The notes beneath the pieces were generated by a model, which saw only the letters and a program-made list of their open reading frames with translations, was not told the DNA's origin and made no database searches. The translations under genes were made by a program, and so were the position numbers. Shown one piece after another: positions 1-8,385 of a stretch of 42,618 nucleotides of DNA. Numbering within the stretch: position 1 is the first letter of the stretch; every line of letters begins with the position of its first letter. Source of the DNA: CAYSCS01 sp964429695 (GTDB lineage Bacteria; Acidobacteriota; Aminicenantia; Aminicenantales; Aminicenantaceae). The stretch spans positions 1 to 42,618 of the forward strand of contig CAYSCS010000109.1 of NCBI GenBank assembly GCA_964429695.1. The letters run 5' to 3'.

Positions 1-375
1 AGACATCGGCTTCAATATCATCTGGTATGGATACCCAAATATCGGAAACGGGTGTTGAAAGAGAAAATAGCCATCCGCCTCAAGAAGCATATGTACGAAG
101 CCTGTCGGATGAACAAGTGGTGGATCAGTGAGATGGCAATTTAAGATGATCATCTCCATATCGTGGTGCAGGTTCCTCCACAGTATAGCATGGCCGAGGG
201 GGTGCAGATATTCAAAAGGGGAACGAGTCGGGTATTGAGGAAGGAGTATCTGGAGTTAGAGGAATTTTTGTGGGGAGACAGTTTTTGGGCGGATGGGTAT
301 TTTGCCGAAACAGTTGGCCAGGTAAATGAAGAGATTGTTAAAAAGTACATTCGCGATCAGACAAGAAAGCCATAA
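1..375 (+). pseudogene. tnpA: IS200/IS605-family transposase TnpA, 5'-truncated by window edge, with in-frame stop
   Basis: TnpA of this family is a small Y1 HUH transposase that moves single-stranded DNA. Frame 1 reads from the window edge through YHLVWIPKYRKRVL, the usual N-terminal signature, then meets an in-frame TAA at 142-144. The same frame resumes directly with DDHLHIVVQVPPQYS, which carries the metal-binding H-x-H motif, then GTSRVLRKE, FWADGYFAETVG and KKYIRDQ, where the Tyr is the expected nucleophile. About 125 codons are visible of a family norm of about 130-150, so only a few N-terminal codons lie off the edge. The stop sits where relatives usually have a Glu, Gln or Pro, so one substitution could have killed the gene. 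A downstream GTG at 163 could start a fragment, but that would lack the HUH motif. No TnpB or accessory gene follows. Identification is firm; non-function is inferred from the stop. Confidence 0.88.
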
Positions 376-398
376 GCAGATTATGTCAGAGGGCCGAT

Positions 399-420
399 AC
401 CCTGGGCTTTAGCCCAGGGT
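399..420 (+). repeat. Perfect hairpin at right end of the IS200-like element
   Basis: ACCCTGGGCT and AGCCCAGGGT form a perfect 10-bp inverted repeat around a TT, 24 bases after the transposase stop. IS200/IS605 elements carry subterminal hairpins recognised by TnpA, so this is most likely the right-end recognition hairpin. It may also act as a transcription barrier, but no T-run follows. Confidence 0.7.
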
Positions 421-982
421 GTGGCTTCATTTTAAGTCGCCCATTAATGATTACCATTTTTATCAATTAAGCCGAAATGAAACCTTGCTCTTCATTCCTC
501 ACCTTTAGCCATCTTTAACAAGTTATCAATTCCTCTAATCTTTTGGCTTTCTTCTTTGCTAGGAAGCCATCCCTTCAAGTAATGTGGTTAATTTTTCTTG
601 TATAGAGGCTACTTCAACCAATTTTTAAAATCTTCCCCATTAACTTAAAAGAAACTAAGGACATTTGCCCTTGCTTTCCTCTTATATTCTTTATACTCTG
701 CTCCTCTGATATTTTTTCCTTGAGGTTTAGGTTTTATGTTCCTCAGGTGTTTCTTAGGGCAAAAAAAATATTTTTAGGGAAAAAAGGGTTAAAACCGGGC
801 AAGTTCAATTTCAATATGGAGGAGGCTAAGGAGAAAAAAATCAATAAGATGAGAAGTACCGTAATCAGTTTTCTCAAAAACACCTCATCTTAAGCCTCTC
901 TCGAGGCTCCTCCTCACTTGGATTCCTCGGGTTTTTCCAAAATAATCCTGAGGACTAGGTCTAAATGAATTGATACAAAGGA
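421..982. other. Gene-free spacer between IS remnant and ileS
   Basis: About 560 bases without a convincing reading frame on either strand; it is AT-rich and has stops in all frames. I recognise no tRNA, riboswitch or T-box, although ileS follows. Two small inverted repeats occur near its right end (845-892 and 893-908). It could be decayed sequence left by IS insertion. I found no homology-like motif that names a lost gene. Confidence 0.55.
845..908 (+). repeat. Pair of adjacent inverted repeats upstream of ileS
   Basis: TAAGATGAG at 845-853 is matched exactly by CTCATCTTA at 884-892 (9-bp stem, 30-base loop). Immediately after it AGCCTC at 893-898 pairs with GAGGCT at 903-908 around TCTC. 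Neither is followed by a T-run. They lie upstream of the putative ileS promoter, so they are not in the predicted leader RNA. The function is unknown. Confidence 0.4.
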
Positions 983-1010
983 TTGAAAATTTTGCGTGGA
1001 GAAATAAAAT
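983..1010 (+). promoter_or_regulatory. Putative sigma70-type promoter for ileS operon
   Basis: TTGAAA (983-988), 16-base spacer, TAAAAT (1005-1010), about 40 bases before the ileS start. A second perfect TATAAT lies at 1020-1025 but has no good -35 partner. The call is from sequence match only. Confidence 0.5.
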
Positions 1011-1051
1011 AACATGATTTATAATAAAAAACGAAAGAGACGGAGATAGAA

Positions 1052-3826
1052 ATGGAAACGAATCTGATTAAAGAGACTCTCAATCTACCTCGGACTTCCT
1101 TTTCAATGAAGGCTAAACTTGCAGAAAAAGAGCCAGAAATCCTGAAAAGATGGAAGGAAATGAGGCTTTATGAAAGGATACTCAAAAGCAGAGAAGGATG
1201 CCCCATTTTTATCCTCCATGATGGTCCTCCTTATGCAAATGGGTACATTCACCTGGGAACAGCTCTCAACAAAATCCTGAAGGATTTTATTGTTAAGACC
1301 AAGACCATGCAGGGTTTTAAGTCTCCTTACTTACCAGGCTGGGATTGCCATGGGCTGCCGATTGAAATCAAGGTAGATCAATTACTCGGGGAGCGCAAGA
1401 GAGAACTTTCCAGCATAGAAATTAGGGAAGAATGCAGGCAGTATGCACTCAAGTTTGTGAACATTCAAAGGGAACAGTTTAAGAGGCTTGGAGTCTTTGG
1501 TGAATGGGAAAATCCTTACCTCACCATGAGCCCTGCATATGAAGCAGAGGTTCTCAGAAACCTTGCTGCTTTCTTTGCCTCTGGAAACATATACAAGGGA
1601 AATAGACCCGTACACTGGTGTCCGAATTGTCAGACTGCTCTGGCTGAAGCAGAAATCGAGTACAAGGAAAGAAGTTCACCTTCTATCTATGTTAAGTTTC
1701 CTTTGATTTCAGACCTTTCTCAGAAGTTCCCTTCTTTAAAAGGAAAAAAGGTTTCGGTGTTAATCTGGACAACGACGCCCTGGACTCTTCCCGCTAATCT
1801 GGCGATTGCATTCCATCCTGACTACGAATATGCTGCTTTTGAGAGTGGAGATGAAGTCTATATCGCAGCGAAAAGGCTCATTCCTATCCTGAGTGAGGAG
1901 CTTGGGTTGGGAGTAACGAAGATTCTGGCTACTTTTTACGGCAGGGAGATTGAGGGATTTAAAGCAAAGCACCCTTTCCTCGAGAGAGAATCCATCTTTG
2001 TCCTTGCCGACTATGTTACCCTTGACCAGGGGACAGGATGCGTGCATACAGCACCTGGACACGGCTATGAGGACTATTTGACGGGAATTGCTTATCAATT
2101 AGAAATCTACACTCCTGTTGACAGCGAAGGGAAATTTATTCCTGAGGTAAAAAGATACGGCGGATACAACGTATTTGACTCTAATGAGCTTATCATAGAG
2201 GATATGTCAAGGGAGGGGACCCTTCTCAAGAGAGGAGAAATTGTTCATTCCTATCCTCATTGCTGGAGGTGTAAGAAGCCTGTAATTTTCCGCGCAACTA
2301 GTCAATGGTTCATCTCCATGGATAAGAATGATTTGAGGACAAAAGCGATTCAAGAAATAAAAAAAGTGCGCTGGATTCCTCCCTGGGGAGAGGAAAGGAT
2401 TTCTAATATGATGAAGGGAAGACCTGATTGGTGTATCTCGAGGCAGCGTTCATGGGGAGTGCCAATCCCTGCTTTTTATTGTCAGGGATGTGGGAATATT
2501 CTTGCGAGCGAAGAATTGACGCTCACAATGGCAGAAATATTCTCCCGCGAGGGTTCAAATGCCTGGTACACCAAGAAGGTTGAAGAGCTTCTCCCAGCTC
2601 AGACTCGTTGCTTTCAATGCGGGTCAAATAAATTTTTAAAAGAAAATAACATCCTCGATGTCTGGTTTGAGTCAGGAGCAAGCCATGGTGTCCTGGGAAA
2701 ACGTCCCGACCTCCCTTGGCCTGCTGATGTCTACATCGAGGGGCATGATCAATACCGGGGATGGTTTAACAGCTCGCTCCTCATTGGGATTGGGAGTTGC
2801 GGTCAGGCTCCCTTCAGGACAGTCATAACTCATGGATTCGTCCTCGATGAACAGGGGAGAGGAATGTCAAAGTCGCTCGGAAATTACGTAGAACCTGAAG
2901 AAATAATCAAGGAGCATGGAGCAGAAGTGCTGAGACTATGGGTAGCAATGCTCAATTATAAAGAAGACATAAGATTCGGGAAAGAGATTCTCCAGAGAGT
3001 GATTGAAGCTTACCGAAAAATAAGAAACACATGGAGATTTATGCTGGGCAACATGTACGATTTTTCTCCTGATGAAGAATGCATCTCAAAAGAAGAAATG
3101 GAGGATTTCGATAGATGGATTCTGGAAAAGACCTCTCGTGTGGGTAAGAAAATTCTGAAAGCTTATGACGAATTTGAATTTCATGCAGTCTTCCATTCTC
3201 TTTATAGTCTCTTCACTGTTGATTTGAGCTCACTCTATCTGGACGTAATCAAGGATAGGCTTTACTGTTCGGCAGAAAAATCTCCCCTTCGCAAATCGGC
3301 CCAAACAGCCCTTTTCTACATTCTGAAATGGTCCCTTCAATTGATGGCTCCTCTTCTTCCTTTCACTGCTGAAGAAGCATGGGATGCGACTCCCCATTTT
3401 AAAGAAAAGACAGAGTCCATACATTTAGAAAGATTTCCGAGCTTTGAGGAGAGATGGATGGATGAGGGGACTTTCCAGGAATGGGAGGGACTCCTAGACA
3501 TAAGGGAAAAAGTTCTGAAGGAGCTTGAAAAATCAAGAGAAGAAAAGCTCATCGGAAATTCACTCGAAGCTTGTGTCACCCTCCTCATCCCTGATTCCTT
3601 ACGCGAATTTATCGAAAAATATGAGAAGGAGCTCGCCCCTCTATTCATCGTCTCCTCTGTAAACTTGATTCCCAATTCTGGAACCTCACTTGAGGTCAAA
3701 GTCACAAAGGCTCCTGGAGAGAAGTGCGAAAGGTGCTGGAATTATTCTCCGTATGTAGGAAAGAGCCGTGAATATCCGCATTTCTGTAGACGTTGTGAGG
3801 AAGTAGTAAAAGAGTTGAAGCGATGA
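1052..3826 (+). CDS. ileS: Isoleucine--tRNA ligase
   Basis: Charges tRNA-Ile with isoleucine in the cytoplasm. The 924-aa product has the full bacterial IleS layout: the class I HIGH-type motif as YIHLG in DGPPYANGYIHLG near residue 65, the GWDCHGLPIE segment, the CP1 editing insertion including WTTTPWTLPANLA, the KMSKS loop as GMSKSLGN with Met at residue 605, a helical anticodon-binding domain, and a C-terminal zinc finger with Cys892, Cys895, Cys912 and Cys915. Length matches the usual 900-950 aa. The ATG follows a GGAG-containing stretch. It heads a tight operon: its stop overlaps the lspA start in ATGA. The ileS-lspA order is common in bacteria. There is no T-box in front, unlike in many Firmicutes. 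Confidence 0.97.
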   Translation: METNLIKETLNLPRTSFSMKAKLAEKEPEILKRWKEMRLYERILKSREGCPIFILHDGPPYANGYIHLGTALNKILKDFIVKTKTMQGFKSPYLPGWDCHGLPIEIKVDQLLGERKRELSSIEIREECRQYALKFVNIQREQFKRLGVFGEWENPYLTMSPAYEAEVLRNLAAFFASGNIYKGNRPVHWCPNCQTALAEAEIEYKERSSPSIYVKFPLISDLSQKFPSLKGKKVSVLIWTTTPWTLPANLAIAFHPDYEYAAFESGDEVYIAAKRLIPILSEELGLGVTKILATFYGREIEGFKAKHPFLERESIFVLADYVTLDQGTGCVHTAPGHGYEDYLTGIAYQLEIYTPVDSEGKFIPEVKRYGGYNVFDSNELIIEDMSREGTLLKRGEIVHSYPHCWRCKKPVIFRATSQWFISMDKNDLRTKAIQEIKKVRWIPPWGEERISNMMKGRPDWCISRQRSWGVPIPAFYCQGCGNILASEELTLTMAEIFSREGSNAWYTKKVEELLPAQTRCFQCGSNKFLKENNILDVWFESGASHGVLGKRPDLPWPADVYIEGHDQYRGWFNSSLLIGIGSCGQAPFRTVITHGFVLDEQGRGMSKSLGNYVEPEEIIKEHGAEVLRLWVAMLNYKEDIRFGKEILQRVIEAYRKIRNTWRFMLGNMYDFSPDEECISKEEMEDFDRWILEKTSRVGKKILKAYDEFEFHAVFHSLYSLFTVDLSSLYLDVIKDRLYCSAEKSPLRKSAQTALFYILKWSLQLMAPLLPFTAEEAWDATPHFKEKTESIHLERFPSFEERWMDEGTFQEWEGLLDIREKVLKELEKSREEKLIGNSLEACVTLLIPDSLREFIEKYEKELAPLFIVSSVNLIPNSGTSLEVKVTKAPGEKCERCWNYSPYVGKSREYPHFCRRCEEVVKELKR

Positions 3827-4317
3827 GTAAAAGGGGGCCTGGCTTACTGCTAATCTTTGTCTTGGTGGTGATTGACCAGGTAACAAAGGCCTTAGTGGCA
3901 AAAAAAATAGCCTTTTCTTCTTCGGTTGAAGTAGTCCCTGGGTTCTTAAACTTGACCCGAGTTCACAACCGAGGAGCAATCTTTGGTTTTTTTTCGGAGA
4001 CCAACAACTCTCTTACCCTTATTCTTCTTTATCTTGCCTCTTTTCTCGCTCTCTCCATTGTAATCTATTATTATTTTAAAGTCTCACCTGCAGAAAGACT
4101 CTTTCATGTCTCTCTCTCCTTGATCCTGGCAGGGGCGCTTGGCAACTTAATAGACCGGCTTCTGCGAGGATATGTCATCGATTTTTTAGACTTCTACATT
4201 AGAGACTGGCACTGGCCTTCTTTCAATGTGGCAGATTCGAGCATCACCTTGGGAGGGCTGCTTCTGCTTTCCATCTTTCTTTTTCAGAGGAAAAAAAGAT
4301 GTTCCCTATCCTCTTGA
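3823..4317 (+). CDS. lspA: Lipoprotein signal peptidase (signal peptidase II)
   Basis: Inner-membrane aspartyl protease that cuts the signal peptide from prolipoproteins after Lgt has attached diacylglycerol. The 164-aa sequence has four hydrophobic segments and the family signatures VIDQVTK, VHNRGAIFG, GALGNLIDR with catalytic Asp111, and FNVADSSITLGG with catalytic Asp138. Length is normal for LspA. Its ATG overlaps the ileS stop by four bases, and its end overlaps the lgt start, so the three genes are almost certainly translated in a coupled way. Having lspA and lgt together puts two consecutive steps of lipoprotein maturation in one transcript. Confidence 0.96.
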   Translation: MSKRGPGLLLIFVLVVIDQVTKALVAKKIAFSSSVEVVPGFLNLTRVHNRGAIFGFFSETNNSLTLILLYLASFLALSIVIYYYFKVSPAERLFHVSLSLILAGALGNLIDRLLRGYVIDFLDFYIRDWHWPSFNVADSSITLGGLLLLSIFLFQRKKRCSLSS

Positions 4318-5096
4318 GATTTGGTCCCCTAACCCTCCATACCTATGGATTCATGATGGCCCTTGGAGTTGCACTCGGATTAAGCTTCGTTTTTATCCAT
4401 GCCAAAAAGAGGGGTCTTCCAGCTTCAAAATTGCTCGATATGTCCTTTTATACCCTGATCATTTCTCTCCTTGGGGCAAAGCTGGTGCTCCTAATCGGTA
4501 ATTTTTCTTATTATCTTGAGCATCCTTCTCAGCTTTTCAGCCTTGCCCGTTCTGGAGGAGTTTTTCAAGGTGGTCTGACTTTTGGCATTCTTTTTTCTCT
4601 CTTCTATCTTCACAAAAACAGAATTCCTATCTGGAAAACAGCTGACATCGTCGGGCCTGCTCTGGCTTTGGGACATGGGTTTGGCCGTATAGGCTGCTTC
4701 AGCGCAGGCTGTTGTTTTGGTCGGGAGTGTTTGTTGCCCTGGAAAGTCGTCTATACCAATGAATATGCCCATGAACTCACTGGAGTTCCTCTTGACCTTC
4801 CCCTTCACCCGACTCCTCTCTATGAGGCTGGGCTCAATTTTTTTAACTTCTTTGTTTTATTTTTAATACTCAAAAAAAAGAGATTTGACGGTCAGGTTTT
4901 TTCTTTCTACATCATCAACTACTCCCTCATCAGATACTTCACTGAATTTTATAGAGGAGACCATCCGCTTAAAGCGTTTATAGTTCAGGGGTCTTCTCCC
5001 TATCTCAGCCTTTCTTTTGCCCAGCTTTTCTGTATCTTGGGGTTAATAGGGGGAACCTTTCTCTTTTTTATCTTGAAAAAAAGGAAAAGTGCCTAA
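4299..5096 (+). CDS. lgt: Prolipoprotein diacylglyceryl transferase
   Basis: Transfers diacylglycerol from phosphatidylglycerol to the lipobox Cys of prolipoproteins; integral inner-membrane enzyme and the first step before LspA. The 265-aa product has about seven hydrophobic segments, the N-terminal LHTYGFMMALG with the conserved HxYG-type His, and the Lgt signature region HGFGRIGCFSAGCCFG with the essential Arg. The later LHPTPLYEA and FTEFYRGD segments are also family hallmarks. The Cys-rich signature (GCFSAGCCFG instead of GNFxNxE) is the variant seen in many non-proteobacterial Lgt proteins. The ATG lies inside the lspA 3' end (19-base overlap), and the lgt end overlaps rluD by eight bases. 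Confidence 0.95.
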   Translation: MFPILLRFGPLTLHTYGFMMALGVALGLSFVFIHAKKRGLPASKLLDMSFYTLIISLLGAKLVLLIGNFSYYLEHPSQLFSLARSGGVFQGGLTFGILFSLFYLHKNRIPIWKTADIVGPALALGHGFGRIGCFSAGCCFGRECLLPWKVVYTNEYAHELTGVPLDLPLHPTPLYEAGLNFFNFFVLFLILKKKRFDGQVFSFYIINYSLIRYFTEFYRGDHPLKAFIVQGSSPYLSLSFAQLFCILGLIGGTFLFFILKKRKSA

Positions 5097-6018
5097 GCAG
5101 GAATTCCTCATAACTCCTTCCTCCGGGAAAAGGGAAAGGCTTGACCTCTACTTATCCAGGAATATAAATGAATTGACGAGAGCTCAAATTCAAGAAAACA
5201 TAAAGGCTGGGAGAGTTAGAGTCAACGGGATTGTCCGCAAGCCAAGCTATCGCTTGAAGGTGGGTGAAAAAATTGAAATAGATTACAGCCTTCCTCCACC
5301 TCTTGTGATTGTTCCCCAATGTCTTCCCTTACAAGTCCTGTACTGCGATGATAATTTGATAGTTATTGATAAGCCCTCAGGAATGGTCGTTCATCCCGGT
5401 GCTGGAGTAAGAGAGGGAACTTTGGTCAATGCTTTACTCTATTATTTCCCTGAAATCAAGGGGATAGGCCACTTTTTAAGGCCAGGCATAGTTCACAGGC
5501 TCGATAAGGATGCATCGGGAGTGATGGTGGTGGCCAGAAATTTGAAGGCTTATGAAGATTTAAAAAAGCAGTTTAAAGAAAGAAAGGTAGAGAAGACCTA
5601 CTTGGGATTGGTCTGGGGAAAGATGCCTTCCCGAGAGGGAAGGCTTTCCTGGTCTTTGGGTCGTCACACAAAATACAGGCAAAAGGTTTCAATCAGGACA
5701 AAAAAGGCTCGTGAAGCCGAAACTCTCTATACAGTGAAGGAAGAATTTAAAGAGTTCTCTCTTCTGGAGATAAAGCCCATAACGGGGAGAACCCATCAGA
5801 TAAGGGTCCATTTTTCAGCCTCAGGACATCCTCTCGTTGGAGATAAACGGTATGGAGCTCGAAAGTCAAAAGGTTTAAACATCAGACTCTTCCTCCACGC
5901 TTATTCTCTCGCTTTTCAGAATCCAGAATCGAGGCAGCTCATGAAGTTTATTTCTCCCTTACCTCTAGAGCTTGAGACCTTCTTGAATATGATTTCGGGA
6001 GGCAATCTTTCTCCATGA
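5089..6018 (+). CDS. rluD: Large-subunit rRNA pseudouridine synthase, RluD family
   Basis: Converts specific uridines in 23S rRNA to pseudouridine. The 309-aa protein has an N-terminal S4 RNA-binding domain (about residues 14-70, with LDLYLSRNINELTRAQIQ and a VRVNG turn) and the RluA/RluD catalytic domain. The latter contains GIVHRLDKDASGVMV with the catalytic Asp at residue 139, and GRTHQIRVHF. The start is GTG, inside the lgt 3' end, so translation is probably coupled to lgt. The S4 domain and length favour RluD over the shorter RluA and RluC types; exact target uridines cannot be read from the sequence. It is the last gene of the ileS-lspA-lgt-rluD run. Confidence 0.92.
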   Translation: MPKQEFLITPSSGKRERLDLYLSRNINELTRAQIQENIKAGRVRVNGIVRKPSYRLKVGEKIEIDYSLPPPLVIVPQCLPLQVLYCDDNLIVIDKPSGMVVHPGAGVREGTLVNALLYYFPEIKGIGHFLRPGIVHRLDKDASGVMVVARNLKAYEDLKKQFKERKVEKTYLGLVWGKMPSREGRLSWSLGRHTKYRQKVSIRTKKAREAETLYTVKEEFKEFSLLEIKPITGRTHQIRVHFSASGHPLVGDKRYGARKSKGLNIRLFLHAYSLAFQNPESRQLMKFISPLPLELETFLNMISGGNLSP

Positions 6019-6165
6019 GTCTTTTTCCTTAGAGAGTTTTGATCGAGGGCTGGGTTAAAGAGGAGTCCAATTTCTTCCCCGGAAGAAGCTCTCTCGCTAA
6101 GAGTAAAAGAGAAGATTGAGCCAGAAAGTGCTTCTCCTTGAAATTGAATTTGGGCCAGAATTGTC

Positions 6166-6195
6166 TTGAGCGAAGAAGAGATAATATTGTATTAT
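6166..6195 (+). promoter_or_regulatory. Possible promoter for EF-G2 gene
   Basis: TTGAGC (6166-6171), 18-base spacer, TATTAT (6190-6195), within the 246-base spacer after rluD. Overlapping alternatives (TTGTCT at 6161 with TATTGT at 6185) make the exact element uncertain. I see nothing else in this spacer. Confidence 0.4.
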
Positions 6196-6264
6196 AGTAA
6201 GCTGATTTAGCTGTGCTTAAATCTTGACTAGGGCTAATTCAGTCATCAAGGAGGAAAGTGAAAA

Positions 6265-8358
6265 ATGAAAGATTTCATCCCTGAAAAAATTCGAAATGTA
6301 GCTGTAATTGGACATGGTTCTTCAGGAAAGACATCTCTTACAGCTGCTTTTTTATTCAATGCAGGAGTTACTTCCAGGCTGACCAAGGTAGAGAAGGGGA
6401 ATACCATAACCGATTATGACCCTGATGAAATCGAGAGAAATATTTCTATTAATTCTGCCACTTGTTTTTTTGAATGGGATAATCATAGGATAAACATAAT
6501 CGATTGTCCTGGATATACCAACTTCCTCTGGGATACGCGTGCTTGCTTGAGGGCTGTAGATGCCGCGGCACTTCTCGTCTGTGGGGTGGCGGGAGTTGAG
6601 GTGGGAACAGAGAAAGTATGGGAGATGCTGGAGGAATTTAGTCTTCCGCGAATCATCATCATCAATAAACTGGACCGCGAGAATGCAAGCTTCAAGCGGA
6701 CTTTGGAGTCTCTCCATCAATTTTTTGGCAGGAAAGCCTTCCCTGTTCAGCTTCCTCTGGGGGAGGAGAAAAATTTTTCTGGAGTGGTCGACCTGAGCCA
6801 GAAAAAGGCTTTCATTTTCGAAAAGGATGAAAGTGGAAATTTCAAAGAAAGTGAAGTACCCTCTGAATTAAAAGAAGAAGTTGAAAAAAAACATGAAGAA
6901 CTTCTGGAAATGGTGGCAGAAAATGATGAGCTTCTGATGGAAAAATATTTAGAGGGAGGGGGGCTTTCTTCTCAAGAATTGATGAACGGTCTAAGGCAGG
7001 CAGTTATCAAAAAACAATTATTCCCTATTTTTCTTTCAGCCGCAAGCCTGAATATTGCCACCCAGTTCATTCTTGATGGGTTTGTTAAACTGTTCCCTTC
7101 TCCTGCGGAAAGAGAAGAGCTCAAGGCTAAAATTAAGGGAGAAGAAGGAAAGCTCAAGCCAGCTCTAAGCACTCCCTTTTCCGCCCTTGTTTTCAAAACA
7201 ATATCTGACCCTTACATGGGAAGGATAAATGCGATGAGAGTTTTTTCAGGAAAAATAGGGCCGGATTCTCTGGTCACAAACTCGACCAAAGATTCTGATG
7301 AGAAATTGAGCGGATTGTTCTTTCTTCAGGGGAAGGAACAGGTCCCAGCAGGAGAAGCAAAGATGGGAGACATAGTAGCCACAGCCAAACTAAAGGTTAC
7401 CTCTACTGGGGATACCCTTTGCGAGAAAGGAAGTTTCATTGAGTTTCCCCGGATTAAATTTCCAGAACCATCGATTTCTTTCGCCATCCAGCCCAAGACA
7501 AGAACAGATGAAGATAGAATCTCTCAAGCGACTCATCGTATTTTAGAGGAAGACCCTACTGCCAAAATAGAGAGAGACCCAGAAACAAATGAATTGATTA
7601 TCTCTGGAAACGGACAGCTCCATGTAGAAATAGTTACTAGTCGCTTGAAAAAACGTTATAACGTGGATGTAATCCTAAAACCCCCGAAAATCCCCTACAA
7701 AGAAACCATAAAGGGAAAATCAGATGTCCAGGGAAAGTACAAGAAACAGACAGGAGGCAGAGGCCAGTATGGTGACGTGAAAATTAAGATGGAACCACTT
7801 GCAAGGGGAGCAGATTTTGTCTTTGAGGATAAGATCTTCGGGGGTGCCATTCCCAAAAATTATATCCCCTCTATAGAGAAGGGAATTCTTGAAGCTCGCA
7901 AGAAAGGGGTTTTAGCAGGCTATCCTGTGGTCGATTTCAAGGTCATTCTTTATGATGGTTCATATCATGAAGTTGATTCTTCTGATATCGCTTTTAAGAT
8001 TGCGGCTTCTATGGCCTTTAAAAAGGGGATGAAGGAAGCAAAACCAACCCTCCTTGAACCCATCATGAATGTTGAAGTGTATACCCCTGAGACTTACATG
8101 GGAGACATCATGGGCATCTTGAATGGAAGAAGAGGAAAGGTTCAGGGAATGGAACAGAAAGGGAACATGCGCATCATAAAAGCCCAGGCTCCTATGGCTG
8201 AGATGTTGGACTTTGAGCCAGTTTTAACCTCCATAACAGGAGGAAGAGGGTCATACCTCATGGAATTTTCTCATTATGAAGAAGTTCCCGTCCACATCCA
8301 GCAAAAAGTAATTGCCGAAGCGGTCAAGGAGGGAAGAATAAAACCTGAAGAAGAATAG
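6265..8358 (+). CDS. Elongation factor G-like GTPase, EF-G2 subfamily
   Basis: 697 aa with all five EF-G domains: GTPase (about 1-270), domain II (about 290-380), III (about 390-470), IV (about 475-595) and V (about 600-690). G1 is GHGSSGKTSL at 16-25, G3 is DCPGYTNF starting at Asp80, and G4 is NKLD at 134-137. Compared with standard EF-G, the P-loop is GSSGKT rather than DAGKT, and the normally catalytic His after DxPG is Tyr84. Both are shared with the EF-G2 group typified by Thermus EF-G-2, as far as I recall it. EF-G2 proteins bind ribosomes and GTP but their cellular task is not settled; this is unlikely to be the sole translocase. The start has a strong AAGGAGG Shine-Dalgarno site. No rps or tuf genes adjoin, which also argues against canonical fusA. 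Confidence 0.9.
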   Translation: MKDFIPEKIRNVAVIGHGSSGKTSLTAAFLFNAGVTSRLTKVEKGNTITDYDPDEIERNISINSATCFFEWDNHRINIIDCPGYTNFLWDTRACLRAVDAAALLVCGVAGVEVGTEKVWEMLEEFSLPRIIIINKLDRENASFKRTLESLHQFFGRKAFPVQLPLGEEKNFSGVVDLSQKKAFIFEKDESGNFKESEVPSELKEEVEKKHEELLEMVAENDELLMEKYLEGGGLSSQELMNGLRQAVIKKQLFPIFLSAASLNIATQFILDGFVKLFPSPAEREELKAKIKGEEGKLKPALSTPFSALVFKTISDPYMGRINAMRVFSGKIGPDSLVTNSTKDSDEKLSGLFFLQGKEQVPAGEAKMGDIVATAKLKVTSTGDTLCEKGSFIEFPRIKFPEPSISFAIQPKTRTDEDRISQATHRILEEDPTAKIERDPETNELIISGNGQLHVEIVTSRLKKRYNVDVILKPPKIPYKETIKGKSDVQGKYKKQTGGRGQYGDVKIKMEPLARGADFVFEDKIFGGAIPKNYIPSIEKGILEARKKGVLAGYPVVDFKVILYDGSYHEVDSSDIAFKIAASMAFKKGMKEAKPTLLEPIMNVEVYTPETYMGDIMGILNGRRGKVQGMEQKGNMRIIKAQAPMAEMLDFEPVLTSITGGRGSYLMEFSHYEEVPVHIQQKVIAEAVKEGRIKPEEE

Positions 8359-8385
8359 GGAGAAGAAGACTGAAGAAAAAGAGAC

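Noticed and set aside
376..1051. T-box riboswitch ahead of ileS
   Set aside because: I could not find the conserved T-box sequence or an antiterminator/terminator pair; the inverted repeats have no T-run.
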